A stretch of 64,000 bases of DNA, from positions 62,001 through 126,000 of the forward strand of contig CAVZRO010000003.1 in NCBI GenBank assembly GCA_963777625.1, read 5' to 3'. The notes under the pieces are model-generated. The model had not been told where the DNA came from. It saw nothing but the letters and a program-made list of their open reading frames with translations, and ran no database searches. Shown here one piece after another: positions 52,523 to 61,211 of this stretch. This DNA comes from DATDIC01 sp963777625. Its GTDB lineage: Bacteria > Pseudomonadota > Alphaproteobacteria > Acetobacterales > Acetobacteraceae. A program made the position numbers and the translations under genes. The stretch's first letter is position 1. Each line of letters opens with the position of its first letter.

Positions 52523-53333
52523 CGGCCAGCCGCGTCAGCGCCGTCCCGGCGCCCAGCTCACCGTCGCCGAGGCGCGCCATCAGAGCCATCAGAATGGGCG
52601 TCAGCTCATCCTCGAACCGATAGGGCGGATTGATCACCAGCATACCGCATCCGTTCAGCCTCGCCGGATCGAGCGGCTCGCGCAGCCAAAGCTCAGCCGC
52701 GACGATGTCGCGGATGCCGCTGTGTTTCATAGTGTTATGGAACGCACGGACGGGCGCCCGATGTTTAATCGGGTACCAGGCTGCGAATATGCCCGCGCCG
52801 AATCGTCTGTGCCCGGTTCGCAATCCGGCCGCCAACTGGGAAAATTCATCGATCTCCTCGTACGGTGGATCCATCAGCACCAGTCCGCGCCGCTGTAAGG
52901 GCGGCAGCAACCCCCCGAGCGCCTCCCACCCATCCCGGCGATGCACGGCCACCCGAGGATCGTCCCGGAACATTCGCCGCAGGGCGGCATGATCCTCGGG
53001 GTGCAGCTCGCAGCAAGCCAACCGGTCATCCGGGCGCAGCAGCGCGGCAGCAAGCGACGGTGAGCCCGGATAGGGTCCCAGCCGCCGCACCAGCGCGACG
53101 TAATCCATCAGCGGCCCGGGCGGATGGTCCAGCAGACGCGCGATCCCGCGCTGCCATTCGCCGGTTCGCGCGGCCGGTCCCGACGTCAGCTCCGTGTGCC
53201 CAGCCCCGGCATGCGTATCGAGCACGAAAAACCCGGCCGGCTTCTGGCGCAGCGCGTGCAGCAGCCAGACCAGCAGCGCATGCTTGAAACAATCCGCGAA
53301 ATTCCCAGCATGAAAAGCGTGTCGATAATTCAT
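52515..53333 (-). CDS. rlmJ: 23S rRNA (adenine-2030-N6)-methyltransferase
   Basis: 272 aa SAM-dependent methyltransferase. It starts MNYRHAFHAGNFADCFKHAL, the RlmJ N-terminal signature. The SAM-binding part is FFVLDTHAGAGHTEL and the catalytic motif for amino-group methylation is LVLMDPPYEE (DPPY). I start at ATG 53333; longer upstream reading has no family likeness. It overlaps gpsA and is divergent from pstS with a 241-bp gap. Confidence 0.92.
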   Translation of the reverse strand: MNYRHAFHAGNFADCFKHALLVWLLHALRQKPAGFFVLDTHAGAGHTELTSGPAARTGEWQRGIARLLDHPPGPLMDYVALVRRLGPYPGSPSLAAALLRPDDRLACCELHPEDHAALRRMFRDDPRVAVHRRDGWEALGGLLPPLQRRGLVLMDPPYEEIDEFSQLAAGLRTGHRRFGAGIFAAWYPIKHRAPVRAFHNTMKHSGIRDIVAAELWLREPLDPARLNGCGMLVINPPYRFEDELTPILMALMARLGDGELGAGTALTRLADE

Positions 53334-53473
53334 GCATGCACGCGTTCTGGGGGAGGGGACGCAAGCTTCGCCATTGCGCCAGATGGTTAACATGAAGCTG
53401 CGCTGGTGGGAGAGATGGAAGTTGCTGTTGTGCGGCCCTGGTTTCGCGGTCCCGGCATCCGGAGGGGTGATGA

Positions 53474-53491
53474 CCGTCATCGAAGCTTCAC
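53474..53491 (+). promoter_or_regulatory. Candidate Pho box upstream of pstS
   Basis: CCGTCAT-CGAA-GCTTCAC resembles two 7-base PhoB half-sites separated by 4 bases; the first half fits the CTGTCAT consensus in 6 of 7 positions, the second only loosely. It lies about 84-101 bp before the pstS start, a suitable place for PhoB activation in low phosphate. Confidence 0.35.
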
Positions 53492-53574
53492 AAATCTGCA
53501 ATCATCCCGCCACCGGCCGGTCGTAGAACGCGGCCCGCTGTTCTCCCTGACGGGAGAGGCCAAAGGGGGATTGG

Positions 53575-54597
53575 ATGAAGCTGAAAGCTACTGCACTGGC
53601 CATTATCCTGGCTGCACCGTGGGGCGCTGTGCATGCCCAGACGCAAATCACCGGGGCCGGGTCCACATTCGCGGCGCCGCTCTATGCCAAATGGGGCGAA
53701 GCTGCAGCCTCGACGACCGGGGTAACCCTGAATTACCAGGCGATCGGCTCGGGTGCCGGCATCAACCAGATCAACAACCGGACAGTCGATTTCGGCGCCT
53801 CCGATATGCCGGTCTCGGGTGATCAGCTCGGCGCTCATAATCTGATGCAGTTTCCCTCGGCGATCGGTGGAGTGGACATCATCGTCAATCTCCCGGGCAT
53901 ACAGGCGAATCAGCTCAAGCTGACCGGGGAACTCCTGGCCGATATCTATTTGGGCAAGATCACAAAGTGGAACGATCCCCGGCTGGCCGAAGTGAACGAC
54001 GGGCTCAAGCTGCCGAACCTGGCGATCGCGCCGGTGTATCGCGCCGACGGTTCGGGAACTACGTTCGTGTTCACTGATTATCTGTCGATGCTCAGCCCGG
54101 ACTGGAAGGGTCAGGTCGGCGCATCCACCAGCGTGAAATGGCCGGCCGGATCGGGTGCCAAGGGCAGCGACGGGGTTGCCGGCACGGTGCGCAACATACG
54201 CGGTGGCATCGGCTACGACGAAAGTGCTTACGCGGCGCAGAACCATCTCACCACCGCATTGCTGCGTAACAAGGCGGGCCAGTTCGTTGCGCCCACTCCC
54301 GCCGCGTTTGCCGCGGCGGCGGGATCAGCCGACTGGAGCAAGGTGCAGAATTTCGCGATCGACCTAAACAATCAGCCGGGTGCCGCGTCGTGGCCGATCG
54401 AATCGGCGACCTTCGTGCTGGTGCCCAGGGACGCGAAGAATCCGGCTCAGACCGCCGCGGTGCTCAAGTTCTTTGGCTGGGGGTTTGCCAATGGAAACGA
54501 GATCGCGACACAGCTTCTGTATATACCGCTGCCGGATGCGGTGAAGGCCGACATCCGCGCCGCCTGGGCGTCGCAGGTGAAGACGGCGGCGCGCTGA
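53575..54597 (+). CDS. pstS: Phosphate ABC transporter substrate-binding protein
   Basis: 340 aa periplasmic phosphate-binding protein. Signal peptide MKLKATALAIILAAPWGAVHAQ. Phosphate-binding loops: ITGAGSTFAAPLYAKW, the IGSGAGINQI and FGASDMPVS segments, and APVYRADGSGTTFVFTDYL. It heads pstSCAB-phoU-phoB and is probably strongly induced by phosphate limitation. GGGGGATTGG precedes the ATG. Confidence 0.95.
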   Translation: MKLKATALAIILAAPWGAVHAQTQITGAGSTFAAPLYAKWGEAAASTTGVTLNYQAIGSGAGINQINNRTVDFGASDMPVSGDQLGAHNLMQFPSAIGGVDIIVNLPGIQANQLKLTGELLADIYLGKITKWNDPRLAEVNDGLKLPNLAIAPVYRADGSGTTFVFTDYLSMLSPDWKGQVGASTSVKWPAGSGAKGSDGVAGTVRNIRGGIGYDESAYAAQNHLTTALLRNKAGQFVAPTPAAFAAAAGSADWSKVQNFAIDLNNQPGAASWPIESATFVLVPRDAKNPAQTAAVLKFFGWGFANGNEIATQLLYIPLPDAVKADIRAAWASQVKTAAR

Positions 54598-54602
54598 CCG
54601 GC

Positions 54603-55572
54603 ATGCAGCAAGCGATCGCCATCGGCGCCCCGCCACGAGTTCGAAGCCGTACGCGGGGCGACGTGGGCGATGCAGTGTTCGCCGCTGCCGCGCGCGCATC
54701 CGGCGGGCTCGTGCTGGTGCTGCTGGGCGGCATAATCGTATCGTTGTTCATCGGCGGATTGCCGGCGTTTCGCCGGTTCGGCGTCGGCTTCATCACCAGC
54801 ACCGACTGGGATCCGGTCAAGCAGATATTCGGTGCCGGCGTGTCGATCTATGGCACGCTGGTCACCTCCGTGCTGGCGCTGATCCTGGCGATACCGCTGG
54901 CCTTCGGCATCGCCTTCTACCTGACCGAGCTGGCGCCGGCATGGTTGCGCCGGCCAGTGGGAACGGCGGTCGAGTTGCTGGCGGCGATTCCCTCCATCAT
55001 CTACGGCATGTGGGGGTTTCTTTGTCATCGTGCCGCTGATGGGTCAGATCATCGAGCCATGGGTGATCGATACGTTCGGCGACATTCCGGTGCTGGGCGT
55101 GCTGTTCCAGGGGCCGCCGTTCGGGACCGGGATTTTCACCGCGGCGCTGATCCTGTCGATAATGGTGATTCCGTTCATTGCCGCCACGATGCGTGACGTG
55201 TTCGAGACCGTGCCGCCGGTCTACAAGGAGTCGGCTTATGGACTCGGCTGCACGACCTGGGAAGTGATGCGCTCCATCGTGCTGCCCTATACGCGTGTCT
55301 CGGTGATGGGCGGCGTGATGCTGGGACTAGGGCGCGCGCTCGGTGAAACCATGGCAGTCACTTTCGTCATCGGCAACACTGACCGGATCAGCAGCAGCCT
55401 GTTCGGTCCGGGCAACACCATCGCCTCGATCGTGGCGCTGGAGTTTCCGGAGAGTCCCGCCGGCAGCCTGAAACTCGCCTCGCTGCTGGCGCTTGGTTTC
55501 ATCCTGTTCGTAATTTCGTTCATTGTGCTGGCGATCTCTCGGCTGCTGCTGCGGACGAGCCTGAGGCCATGA
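54603..55572 (+). pseudogene. pstC: Phosphate ABC transporter permease PstC, one-base frameshift
   Basis: About 322 aa if repaired. The first part (from MQQAIAIGAPP) has helices up to AIPSIIYGMWGF. At 55015-55021 the run GGGGGTTTC shifts the frame; with one T fewer the protein continues FVIVPLMGQIIEPWVIDTFG and proceeds normally through FETVPPVYKESAYGLGCTTW, the ATPase-contact region, to the stop at 55570-55572. The surrounding pst genes are intact and the repair is in a homopolymer junction, so a sequence error is much likelier than loss of the phosphate importer. Confidence 0.85.
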
Positions 55573-56462
55573 GCGCGAGCACGGCTGGTTCAATCGCGCG
55601 TGGCCCGCGACGCGATGAGGGAATCGCCCGTCGGCTCGCCCGGCGGCGCAAGCGGCGCAACCTCATCGTGGCGGGATTGTGCATCGCTGCAACCGTGCTT
55701 GGGCTGGTGTTGCTGGCGTCGATCCTGATCACGCTGGTCTGGCTGGGAGGGGGCGGGTTGTCGGCCACGGTGTTCACGAGCGTGACACGGCCGCCAGGAT
55801 CGCATGGTGGTCTGCTCAACGCGATCATCGGCACGTTGATCCAGACCGTCATCGGTACCGTGATCGGTACGCCCATCGGCATGATGGTGGGCACTTATCT
55901 GGCCGAATACGGCGGCAATTCGGTATTCGCCGGGGTGGTCCGCTATGTTTCGGATGTCCTGCTGTCGGCGCCGTCGATCCTGATCGGCCTGTTCATTTAT
56001 CAGTTGATCGTCAGTCCGATGGGTGGTTTCTCCGGCATTGCCGGGAGCCTCGCGCTGGCGGTGATCGTCATCCCGATCGTGGTGCGCACCACCGAGGACA
56101 TGCTGCGGCTGATCCCGACTTCGTTGCGGGAGGCGGCGGTGGGACTCGGGGCGCCGAAATGGAAGGTGATCACCTTCGTCTGCTATCGCGCGGCGCGCGA
56201 CGGGATCGTCACCGGGATATTGCTGGCAGTGGCGCGGATCGCCGGAGAAACGGCGCCGCTGCTGTTCACCAGTCTGGGCAACCTGAACTGGTCGCTGAGC
56301 CTGGCGCGACCGATGGCCAGCCTGCCGGTGACCATCTACCAATATGCCGGTTCGGCATTTTCCGACTGGGTCCAGCTTGCCTGGACTGGTGCTTTGCTGA
56401 TCACGGTGGGTGTGTTGGCTACCAACATCATCGCGCGCTCGGCATTGCGCGGTCGCGGCTAG
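55569..56462 (+). CDS. pstA: Phosphate ABC transporter permease PstA
   Basis: 297 aa inner-membrane permease. A basic N-terminus (RRLARRRKRRN) precedes six hydrophobic segments. The contact motif LIPTSLREAAVGLGAPKWKV is that of PstA, and RIAGETAPLLFTSLGN is also typical. It overlaps pstC by 4 bp and is followed after 9 bp by pstB. Confidence 0.94.
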   Translation: MSASTAGSIARGPRRDEGIARRLARRRKRRNLIVAGLCIAATVLGLVLLASILITLVWLGGGGLSATVFTSVTRPPGSHGGLLNAIIGTLIQTVIGTVIGTPIGMMVGTYLAEYGGNSVFAGVVRYVSDVLLSAPSILIGLFIYQLIVSPMGGFSGIAGSLALAVIVIPIVVRTTEDMLRLIPTSLREAAVGLGAPKWKVITFVCYRAARDGIVTGILLAVARIAGETAPLLFTSLGNLNWSLSLARPMASLPVTIYQYAGSAFSDWVQLAWTGALLITVGVLATNIIARSALRGRG

Positions 56463-56471
56463 GGAGCGGCA

Positions 56472-57320
56472 ATGAGCACCACGGCGGATAAGACAGCGGC
56501 GGATAAGACATCGGGCCACGCCGCAAGCCTCCTCGGCATCGCCACCCAGGCTGAAAGCCGGCTGAACGAGACGCGCATCAGCGTACGCAACCTCGATTTC
56601 TTCTACGGCGCCAACCGCGCGCTGAAATCAATCACGCTCGACATTCCGGACCGCCAGGTCACCGGCCTGATCGGCCCGTCGGGCTGCGGCAAGTCCACGC
56701 TGCTGCGCGTGCTGAACCGCATGTACGACCTCTATCCCGGCCAGCACGCCACCGGCGACGTCCTGATGGACGGCCTGAACATCATCGCGCCCGACGTGGA
56801 TGTGAACGACCTGCGCTCCCGCATCGGCATGGTGTTTCAGAAGCCGACGCCGTTTCCGATGTCGATTGCCGAGAATATCGGCTTCGGCGTCCGCCTGCAC
56901 GAACGCCTCCCGCGCGCGGCGATGAACGAACGGGTGGAATGGTCGCTGACCCGCGCGGCACTGTGGAACGAGGTGAAGGACCGGCTGAACAGCTCGGCGC
57001 TCGGGCTTTCCGGCGGACAGCAGCAGCGTTTGTGCATCGCGCGGACGATTGCGGTGCGCCCTGAGGTGATCCTGCTGGACGAACCGACCAGTGCGCTGGA
57101 CCCGATCAGCACGCTGCGTGTCGAGGAGCTGATCGATGACCTGAAGCAAGACTTCACCATCGTGCTGGTGACGCACAATATGCAGCAGGCGGCGCGCTGC
57201 GCTGACCAGGTGGCGTTCTTTTATCTGGGCGAGCTGGTGGAGATTTCGACCGCGGCGCAGATGTTCACTGCACCGCGTGAGCGCCGCACGCAGGATTACC
57301 TGACCGGCCGGTTCGGCTGA
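56472..57320 (+). CDS. pstB: Phosphate ABC transporter ATP-binding protein PstB
   Basis: 282 aa ATPase of the Pst importer. Walker A GPSGCGKST at residues 68-76, PstB-specific LRVLNRMYDLYPG, signature LSGGQQQRLCIART, Walker B VILLDEPTSALDP and switch LVTHNMQQA. The N-terminus has about 30 extra residues with a small KTAADKT repeat, longer than standard PstB. Confidence 0.95.
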   Translation: MSTTADKTAADKTSGHAASLLGIATQAESRLNETRISVRNLDFFYGANRALKSITLDIPDRQVTGLIGPSGCGKSTLLRVLNRMYDLYPGQHATGDVLMDGLNIIAPDVDVNDLRSRIGMVFQKPTPFPMSIAENIGFGVRLHERLPRAAMNERVEWSLTRAALWNEVKDRLNSSALGLSGGQQQRLCIARTIAVRPEVILLDEPTSALDPISTLRVEELIDDLKQDFTIVLVTHNMQQAARCADQVAFFYLGELVEISTAAQMFTAPRERRTQDYLTGRFG

Positions 57321-57336
57321 CGTGACGGGAGATTCC

Positions 57337-58056
57337 ATGGCAGACGCGTCGCAGCACTTTGTCCGCAGCTTCGATCAGGAACTGAAACACCTGCGCGACA
57401 TGATGACCGACATGGGCGGCAGGGTCGAAAACCAGATGGCGCTCGCGGTCGCCGCGGTGATCGACCGCGACCCGGACGCGGCGACAAAGGCGGTCGAGTC
57501 CGATCCCGCGGTCGATGCGCTCGAGCGTGAGGTCGAGCAATTTGTGATCCGCATGCTGGCTCTGCGCCAACCCGTAGCCGGTGACCTGCGTCAGGTCGTG
57601 GCGGCGCTGAAGATGACGGGTGACCTGGAACGCATCGGCGATTATGCCGCGAACATCGCCAAGCGCAGCATCGTCCTCGCGCAGTTCGCCCTGCCGTACA
57701 GCCTGGCCGGTCTGGCACACATGGCGCGGCTGGTGCAGGAGAACCTGAAACTGACGGTCGATGCGGTCGGCGAGAGCGACGCGGACAAGGCGATGCAGGT
57801 CTGGAAATCGGACCTGATGATCGATGATCTGTACACGGTGATTTTCCGCGAGCTGATCACCTACATGATGGAAGACCCCCGCAACATCACGCCATGCACG
57901 CACCTGCTGTTCATTGCCAAGAATCTGGAGCGTATCGGCGACCATGCGACCAATATCGCGGAGACCATCTATTACGCTGTGCGAGGCGACTCATTGCCGG
58001 ACCAGCGCCCGAAGGGTGATTCCTCTGCCTACGCCATCGTGCGTCCGCGCGAATAG
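57337..58056 (+). CDS. phoU: Phosphate signalling regulator PhoU
   Basis: 239 aa helical protein that links the Pst importer to PhoR/PhoB signalling. Two repeats of the metal-binding motif are seen: LERIGDYAANIAKR and LERIGDHATNIAE. The family opening SFDQELKHLRDMMTDMGG is clear. I start at ATG 57337 (MADASQHFV) after CGGGAG; a GTG at 57322 is possible but less likely. It lies between pstB and phoB. Confidence 0.94.
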   Translation: MADASQHFVRSFDQELKHLRDMMTDMGGRVENQMALAVAAVIDRDPDAATKAVESDPAVDALEREVEQFVIRMLALRQPVAGDLRQVVAALKMTGDLERIGDYAANIAKRSIVLAQFALPYSLAGLAHMARLVQENLKLTVDAVGESDADKAMQVWKSDLMIDDLYTVIFRELITYMMEDPRNITPCTHLLFIAKNLERIGDHATNIAETIYYAVRGDSLPDQRPKGDSSAYAIVRPRE

Positions 58057-58065
58057 GAACCCGGC

Positions 58066-58761
58066 ATGCTGAAACCCCTGGTCCTGGTGGTGGAGGACGA
58101 AGCCGCGCTGGCAACGATGCTCCGCTACAATCTGGAAAAGCAAGGCTTCCGCGTGGAGGAAGCGGCGGACGGGCCCGAGGCGCTGAACCGGATCGCGGAG
58201 GCCGCGCCCGATCTGGTATTGCTCGACTGGATGTTGCCGGCCATGTCGGGGCTGGAAGTATGCCGCCAGATCCGCCGGCGTCCGGGAACACGCGAGCTGC
58301 CGGTCATCATGGTGACGGCGCGCACCGAGGACCAGGATGCGGTGCGCGGGTTGAACACCGGCGCCGATGACTACATCACCAAGCCGTTCAGCATGGAAGC
58401 ACTGCTCGCACGCATCCGCGCGCTGCTTCGCCGCGCGAGTCCGGTACCGGCGAAGGGGCAGCTTGCCTTCCACGACATCACGCTGGACCTGGTGATGCAT
58501 CGTGTCAGCCGCAACGGCCGGCCGGTGCATCTTGGCCCAACCGAGTTCCGCTTGCTCGAATTCCTGCTGCAGCATCCGCGCCGCGTGTTTTCCCGCCAGG
58601 AGCTGCTGGACGCGGTCTGGGGCAGTGACATCCATGTGGAGCCGCGCACGGTCGACGTGCATATCCGGCGTCTGCGCAAGGCGATCAACGTCAGGGACGA
58701 GGTCGATATCGTCCGCACCGTCCGCTCGGCGGGATACGCGCTGGACACGGAGCCGTTGTGA
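58066..58761 (+). CDS. phoB: Phosphate regulon response regulator PhoB
   Basis: 231 aa OmpR-type regulator. Receiver domain with acidic pair Glu10/Asp11, phosphorylated Asp54 in LVLLDWMLP, and Lys in DDYITKPFS. The C-terminal winged helix has GPTEFRLLEFLLQHPRRVFSR and TVDVHIRRLRKAI. It ends the pst operon. The partner kinase gene phoR is not in the window; rlmJ occupies the upstream side. Confidence 0.94.
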   Translation: MLKPLVLVVEDEAALATMLRYNLEKQGFRVEEAADGPEALNRIAEAAPDLVLLDWMLPAMSGLEVCRQIRRRPGTRELPVIMVTARTEDQDAVRGLNTGADDYITKPFSMEALLARIRALLRRASPVPAKGQLAFHDITLDLVMHRVSRNGRPVHLGPTEFRLLEFLLQHPRRVFSRQELLDAVWGSDIHVEPRTVDVHIRRLRKAINVRDEVDIVRTVRSAGYALDTEPL

Positions 58762-58817
58762 ACGCGCCAGCATAGGACAGGCTGGAGGTTCCGGCCCGTC
58801 GGGCGTATCATCCGCAC

Positions 58818-59402
58818 ATGGTTGCGCTGCGCAAACCGCGTCTCGCGCGGATGACGGTGGATGAGTTCCTGGCCTGGGACAGCGGCGACAATTCGGGTCG
58901 GCTGTGGCAGCTTCGCGACGGGGTGCCGGAAGCGATGGCCCCCACGACAGAGGCGCATGGGGCCATCCAGGGCGAGCTTGGCCGGCTGATCGGTAACCAT
59001 CTGCTTCAGGCCAGACCGCAATGCCGGGTGATCGTTGATGCCGGGGTGGTGCCGCGGATGCGGTCGGCGGAGAACGCCCGCATCCCTGATCTTGCTGTCA
59101 CCTGTGCGCCCCCTGGCCGCGAGCGGCTGATGAGCGATCCGGTCCTGCTGGTGGAAATCCTTTCGCCGTCCAATGCCGAGCAGACCTGGGCGAATGTCTG
59201 GGCCTACGCAACGATCCCGACCGTGACCGAAATCCTTGTCATCTCCAGCACCGAAATTCGCGCGGAACTCCTGCGTCGCGGGCCGGATGGGAACTGGCCG
59301 GCGTCGCCGGATGTGATCGGCGGTGGGGATATGATCCACCTCCAGACCATCGGCTTCGAGCAGCCGCTGGCTTCCGCGTACCGCACCACGGCGCTGGCCT
59401 GA
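58818..59402 (+). CDS. Uma2-family PD-(D/E)xK nuclease-like protein
   Basis: 194 aa. The Uma2/DUF820 restriction-endonuclease-like core is visible as the Asp in ARIPDLAV and the Glu in LVEILSPSNAEQT; the usual Lys after the ILSPS block is not evident (NAEQTWANVWAY), so the site may be incomplete. Opening KPRLARMTVDEFLAWDS is typical. Members are often mobile and of unknown function. It stands alone between phoB and plsY. Confidence 0.78.
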   Translation: MVALRKPRLARMTVDEFLAWDSGDNSGRLWQLRDGVPEAMAPTTEAHGAIQGELGRLIGNHLLQARPQCRVIVDAGVVPRMRSAENARIPDLAVTCAPPGRERLMSDPVLLVEILSPSNAEQTWANVWAYATIPTVTEILVISSTEIRAELLRRGPDGNWPASPDVIGGGDMIHLQTIGFEQPLASAYRTTALA

Positions 59403-59423
59403 GCCGGGAGAGTTTGGGGCAGA

Positions 59424-60008
59424 ATGTCGGGGGCATGGTTCATTCTGCTCGGTTATGCATTCGGCTCGGTTCCGTTTGGTCTACTGCTGACCCGGCTTGC
59501 CGGGCTGGGCGATATTCGCGGCATTGGCTCGGGAAATATCGGTGCCACCAATGTCCTGCGGACCGGCCGGAAGGGGCTCGCCGCGGCGACGCTGCTGCTG
59601 GACGGGGCGAAAGGCGCAATACCGTTGCTGCTGGCGAACTGGCTGGCCGGCTCGCCGGCCGGGTTGTGGGCGGGGGGTGGGGCCGTGCTCGGGCACCTGT
59701 TTCCAGTCTGGCTCGGGTTCCGTGGCGGGAAGGGCGTGGCGACGGGGCTGGGAGTGCTGCTGGCCGCCGACTGGCGGGTGGGTGCGATTGCCTGCGCGGT
59801 CTGGCTCGCCATGGCCGGCGGTGCCCGGCGATCCTCGGCGGCGTCGCTGGCCAGCTTCGCCGCGGCGCCGTTGGCCGCCTGGGCGCTGGGGGATGCCGGG
59901 CTCGTTAAGCTGTCCTTGGTGATTGCCGTGCTGATCTACGCTCGCCACCACGCCAACATCCGGCGCCTGCTCGCCGGTACGGAACCGCGGATCGGTCAGC
60001 AGGCCTGA
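59424..60008 (+). CDS. plsY: Acyl-phosphate glycerol-3-phosphate acyltransferase
   Basis: 194 aa membrane enzyme making lysophosphatidic acid from acyl-phosphate and glycerol-3-phosphate. The three PlsY motifs are present: GSGNIGATNVLRTG, the GHLFPVWLGFRGGKGVATGLG stretch (in two parts), and RHHANIRRLLAG near the end. Several transmembrane helices. It precedes dprA by 20 bp, an order common in alphaproteobacteria. Confidence 0.94.
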   Translation: MSGAWFILLGYAFGSVPFGLLLTRLAGLGDIRGIGSGNIGATNVLRTGRKGLAAATLLLDGAKGAIPLLLANWLAGSPAGLWAGGGAVLGHLFPVWLGFRGGKGVATGLGVLLAADWRVGAIACAVWLAMAGGARRSSAASLASFAAAPLAAWALGDAGLVKLSLVIAVLIYARHHANIRRLLAGTEPRIGQQA

Positions 60009-60028
60009 GTTCGGTTCGGAAGGGTATT

Positions 60029-61183
60029 ATGCGCCGGCACCAGTGGCCGCGAGACCCGGAGCTACGGGATCATCTGCGCCTGTCGCGCACCGAGGGCGTG
60101 GGACCGGTTGCCTATCGACGGCTGCTGGCCCGCTACGATGGTCCGGCTGAAGCGATCCGGGCGTTACCGGAACTGGCCCGGGCCGGTGGGCGCGCCGCCG
60201 CACCTGCCGTACCGACCGAGAGCGAAGCGGAAGCGGAGCTGGATCGGCTGGCGAAAATCGGTGCACGGCTGCTGGTGATCGGGCAGCCCGGCTATCCGCC
60301 CCTGCTGGCGCTGCTGGACGACGCGCCGCCGGTCCTGGCGGTGCTCGGGGACGTGACAGCGCTGGCGCGGCGCGGCATTGCGGTGGTCGGCGGACGCAAC
60401 GCCTCGGCAAACGGCCAGCGCGTGGCCGCGGCCCTGGCGGAGGAAGCGGCGGCCGCCGGGCTGGCGGTGATCTCCGGCATGGCGCGTGGGATCGACGCCG
60501 CGGCCCATGAGGGCGCATTGCGGGCCGGCCGCACGGTGGCAGCGGTGGCGGGCGGCCTCGATATGCCCTACCCGCCGGAGCATGCCGATCTCCAGCGCCG
60601 GATCATCGAGCAGGGCGCCGTGGTGGCTGAGGCACCGCTGGGCACCGCGCCGCAGGCGCGGCACTTCCCCCGACGAAACCGGATCATTGCCGGGCTGGCG
60701 CTTGGGGTGGTGGTGATCGAGGCGGCGCTGCGCTCCGGCAGCCTGATCACCGCCCGGCTGGCGCAGGAAGCCGGGCGGGAGCTGTTCGCGGTGCCCGGCT
60801 CGCCGCTCGATCCTCGCGCCCGAGGCTCCAACGACCTGATCCGCCAGGGCGCGCACCTGACCGAGACGGCCGCCGACGTGCTGGCGAACCTGCCGGACCA
60901 TCCGTTCCGGCGAGGCTTGCAGCGGGACCCGATGTTCGCCCGGGAGGAGCCGGCGGAGATCGAACCGGACGAACCGGTCCAGGACGCTTCCGTGCCGCCG
61001 GGGGAACTGGTCGCGGCGCGCCGGACCGTCGTCGATTTGCTGGCGCCGTCGCCCACGGCGGTTGACGATCTGGTACGGCGCTGCCAGTTGTCACCGGCTG
61101 CCGTGATGGCCGCACTGCTGGAGCTTGAACTTGCCGGACGGATCGAAACCCTGCCGGGACACCGCGTTGCGTTGCTGGCATAA
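60029..61183 (+). CDS. dprA: DNA-processing protein DprA
   Basis: 384 aa. N-terminal SAM-like helices (LRLSRTEGVGPVAYRRLLAR), then the Rossmann-like domain with VVGGRNASANGQRVA, ISGMARGIDAAAHEGAL, GGLDMPYPPEHADL and FPRRNRIIAGLALGVVVIEA, which bind ssDNA and RecA. The C-terminal winged helix (from VVDLLAPSPTAVDDLVRRCQ) is present. It loads RecA on incoming single strands during transformation. Lies between plsY and topA. Confidence 0.93.
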   Translation: MRRHQWPRDPELRDHLRLSRTEGVGPVAYRRLLARYDGPAEAIRALPELARAGGRAAAPAVPTESEAEAELDRLAKIGARLLVIGQPGYPPLLALLDDAPPVLAVLGDVTALARRGIAVVGGRNASANGQRVAAALAEEAAAAGLAVISGMARGIDAAAHEGALRAGRTVAAVAGGLDMPYPPEHADLQRRIIEQGAVVAEAPLGTAPQARHFPRRNRIIAGLALGVVVIEAALRSGSLITARLAQEAGRELFAVPGSPLDPRARGSNDLIRQGAHLTETAADVLANLPDHPFRRGLQRDPMFAREEPAEIEPDEPVQDASVPPGELVAARRTVVDLLAPSPTAVDDLVRRCQLSPAAVMAALLELELAGRIETLPGHRVALLA

Positions 61184-61211
61184 ATCCGCCGAGCCGATAA
61201 TTTAGGACACA

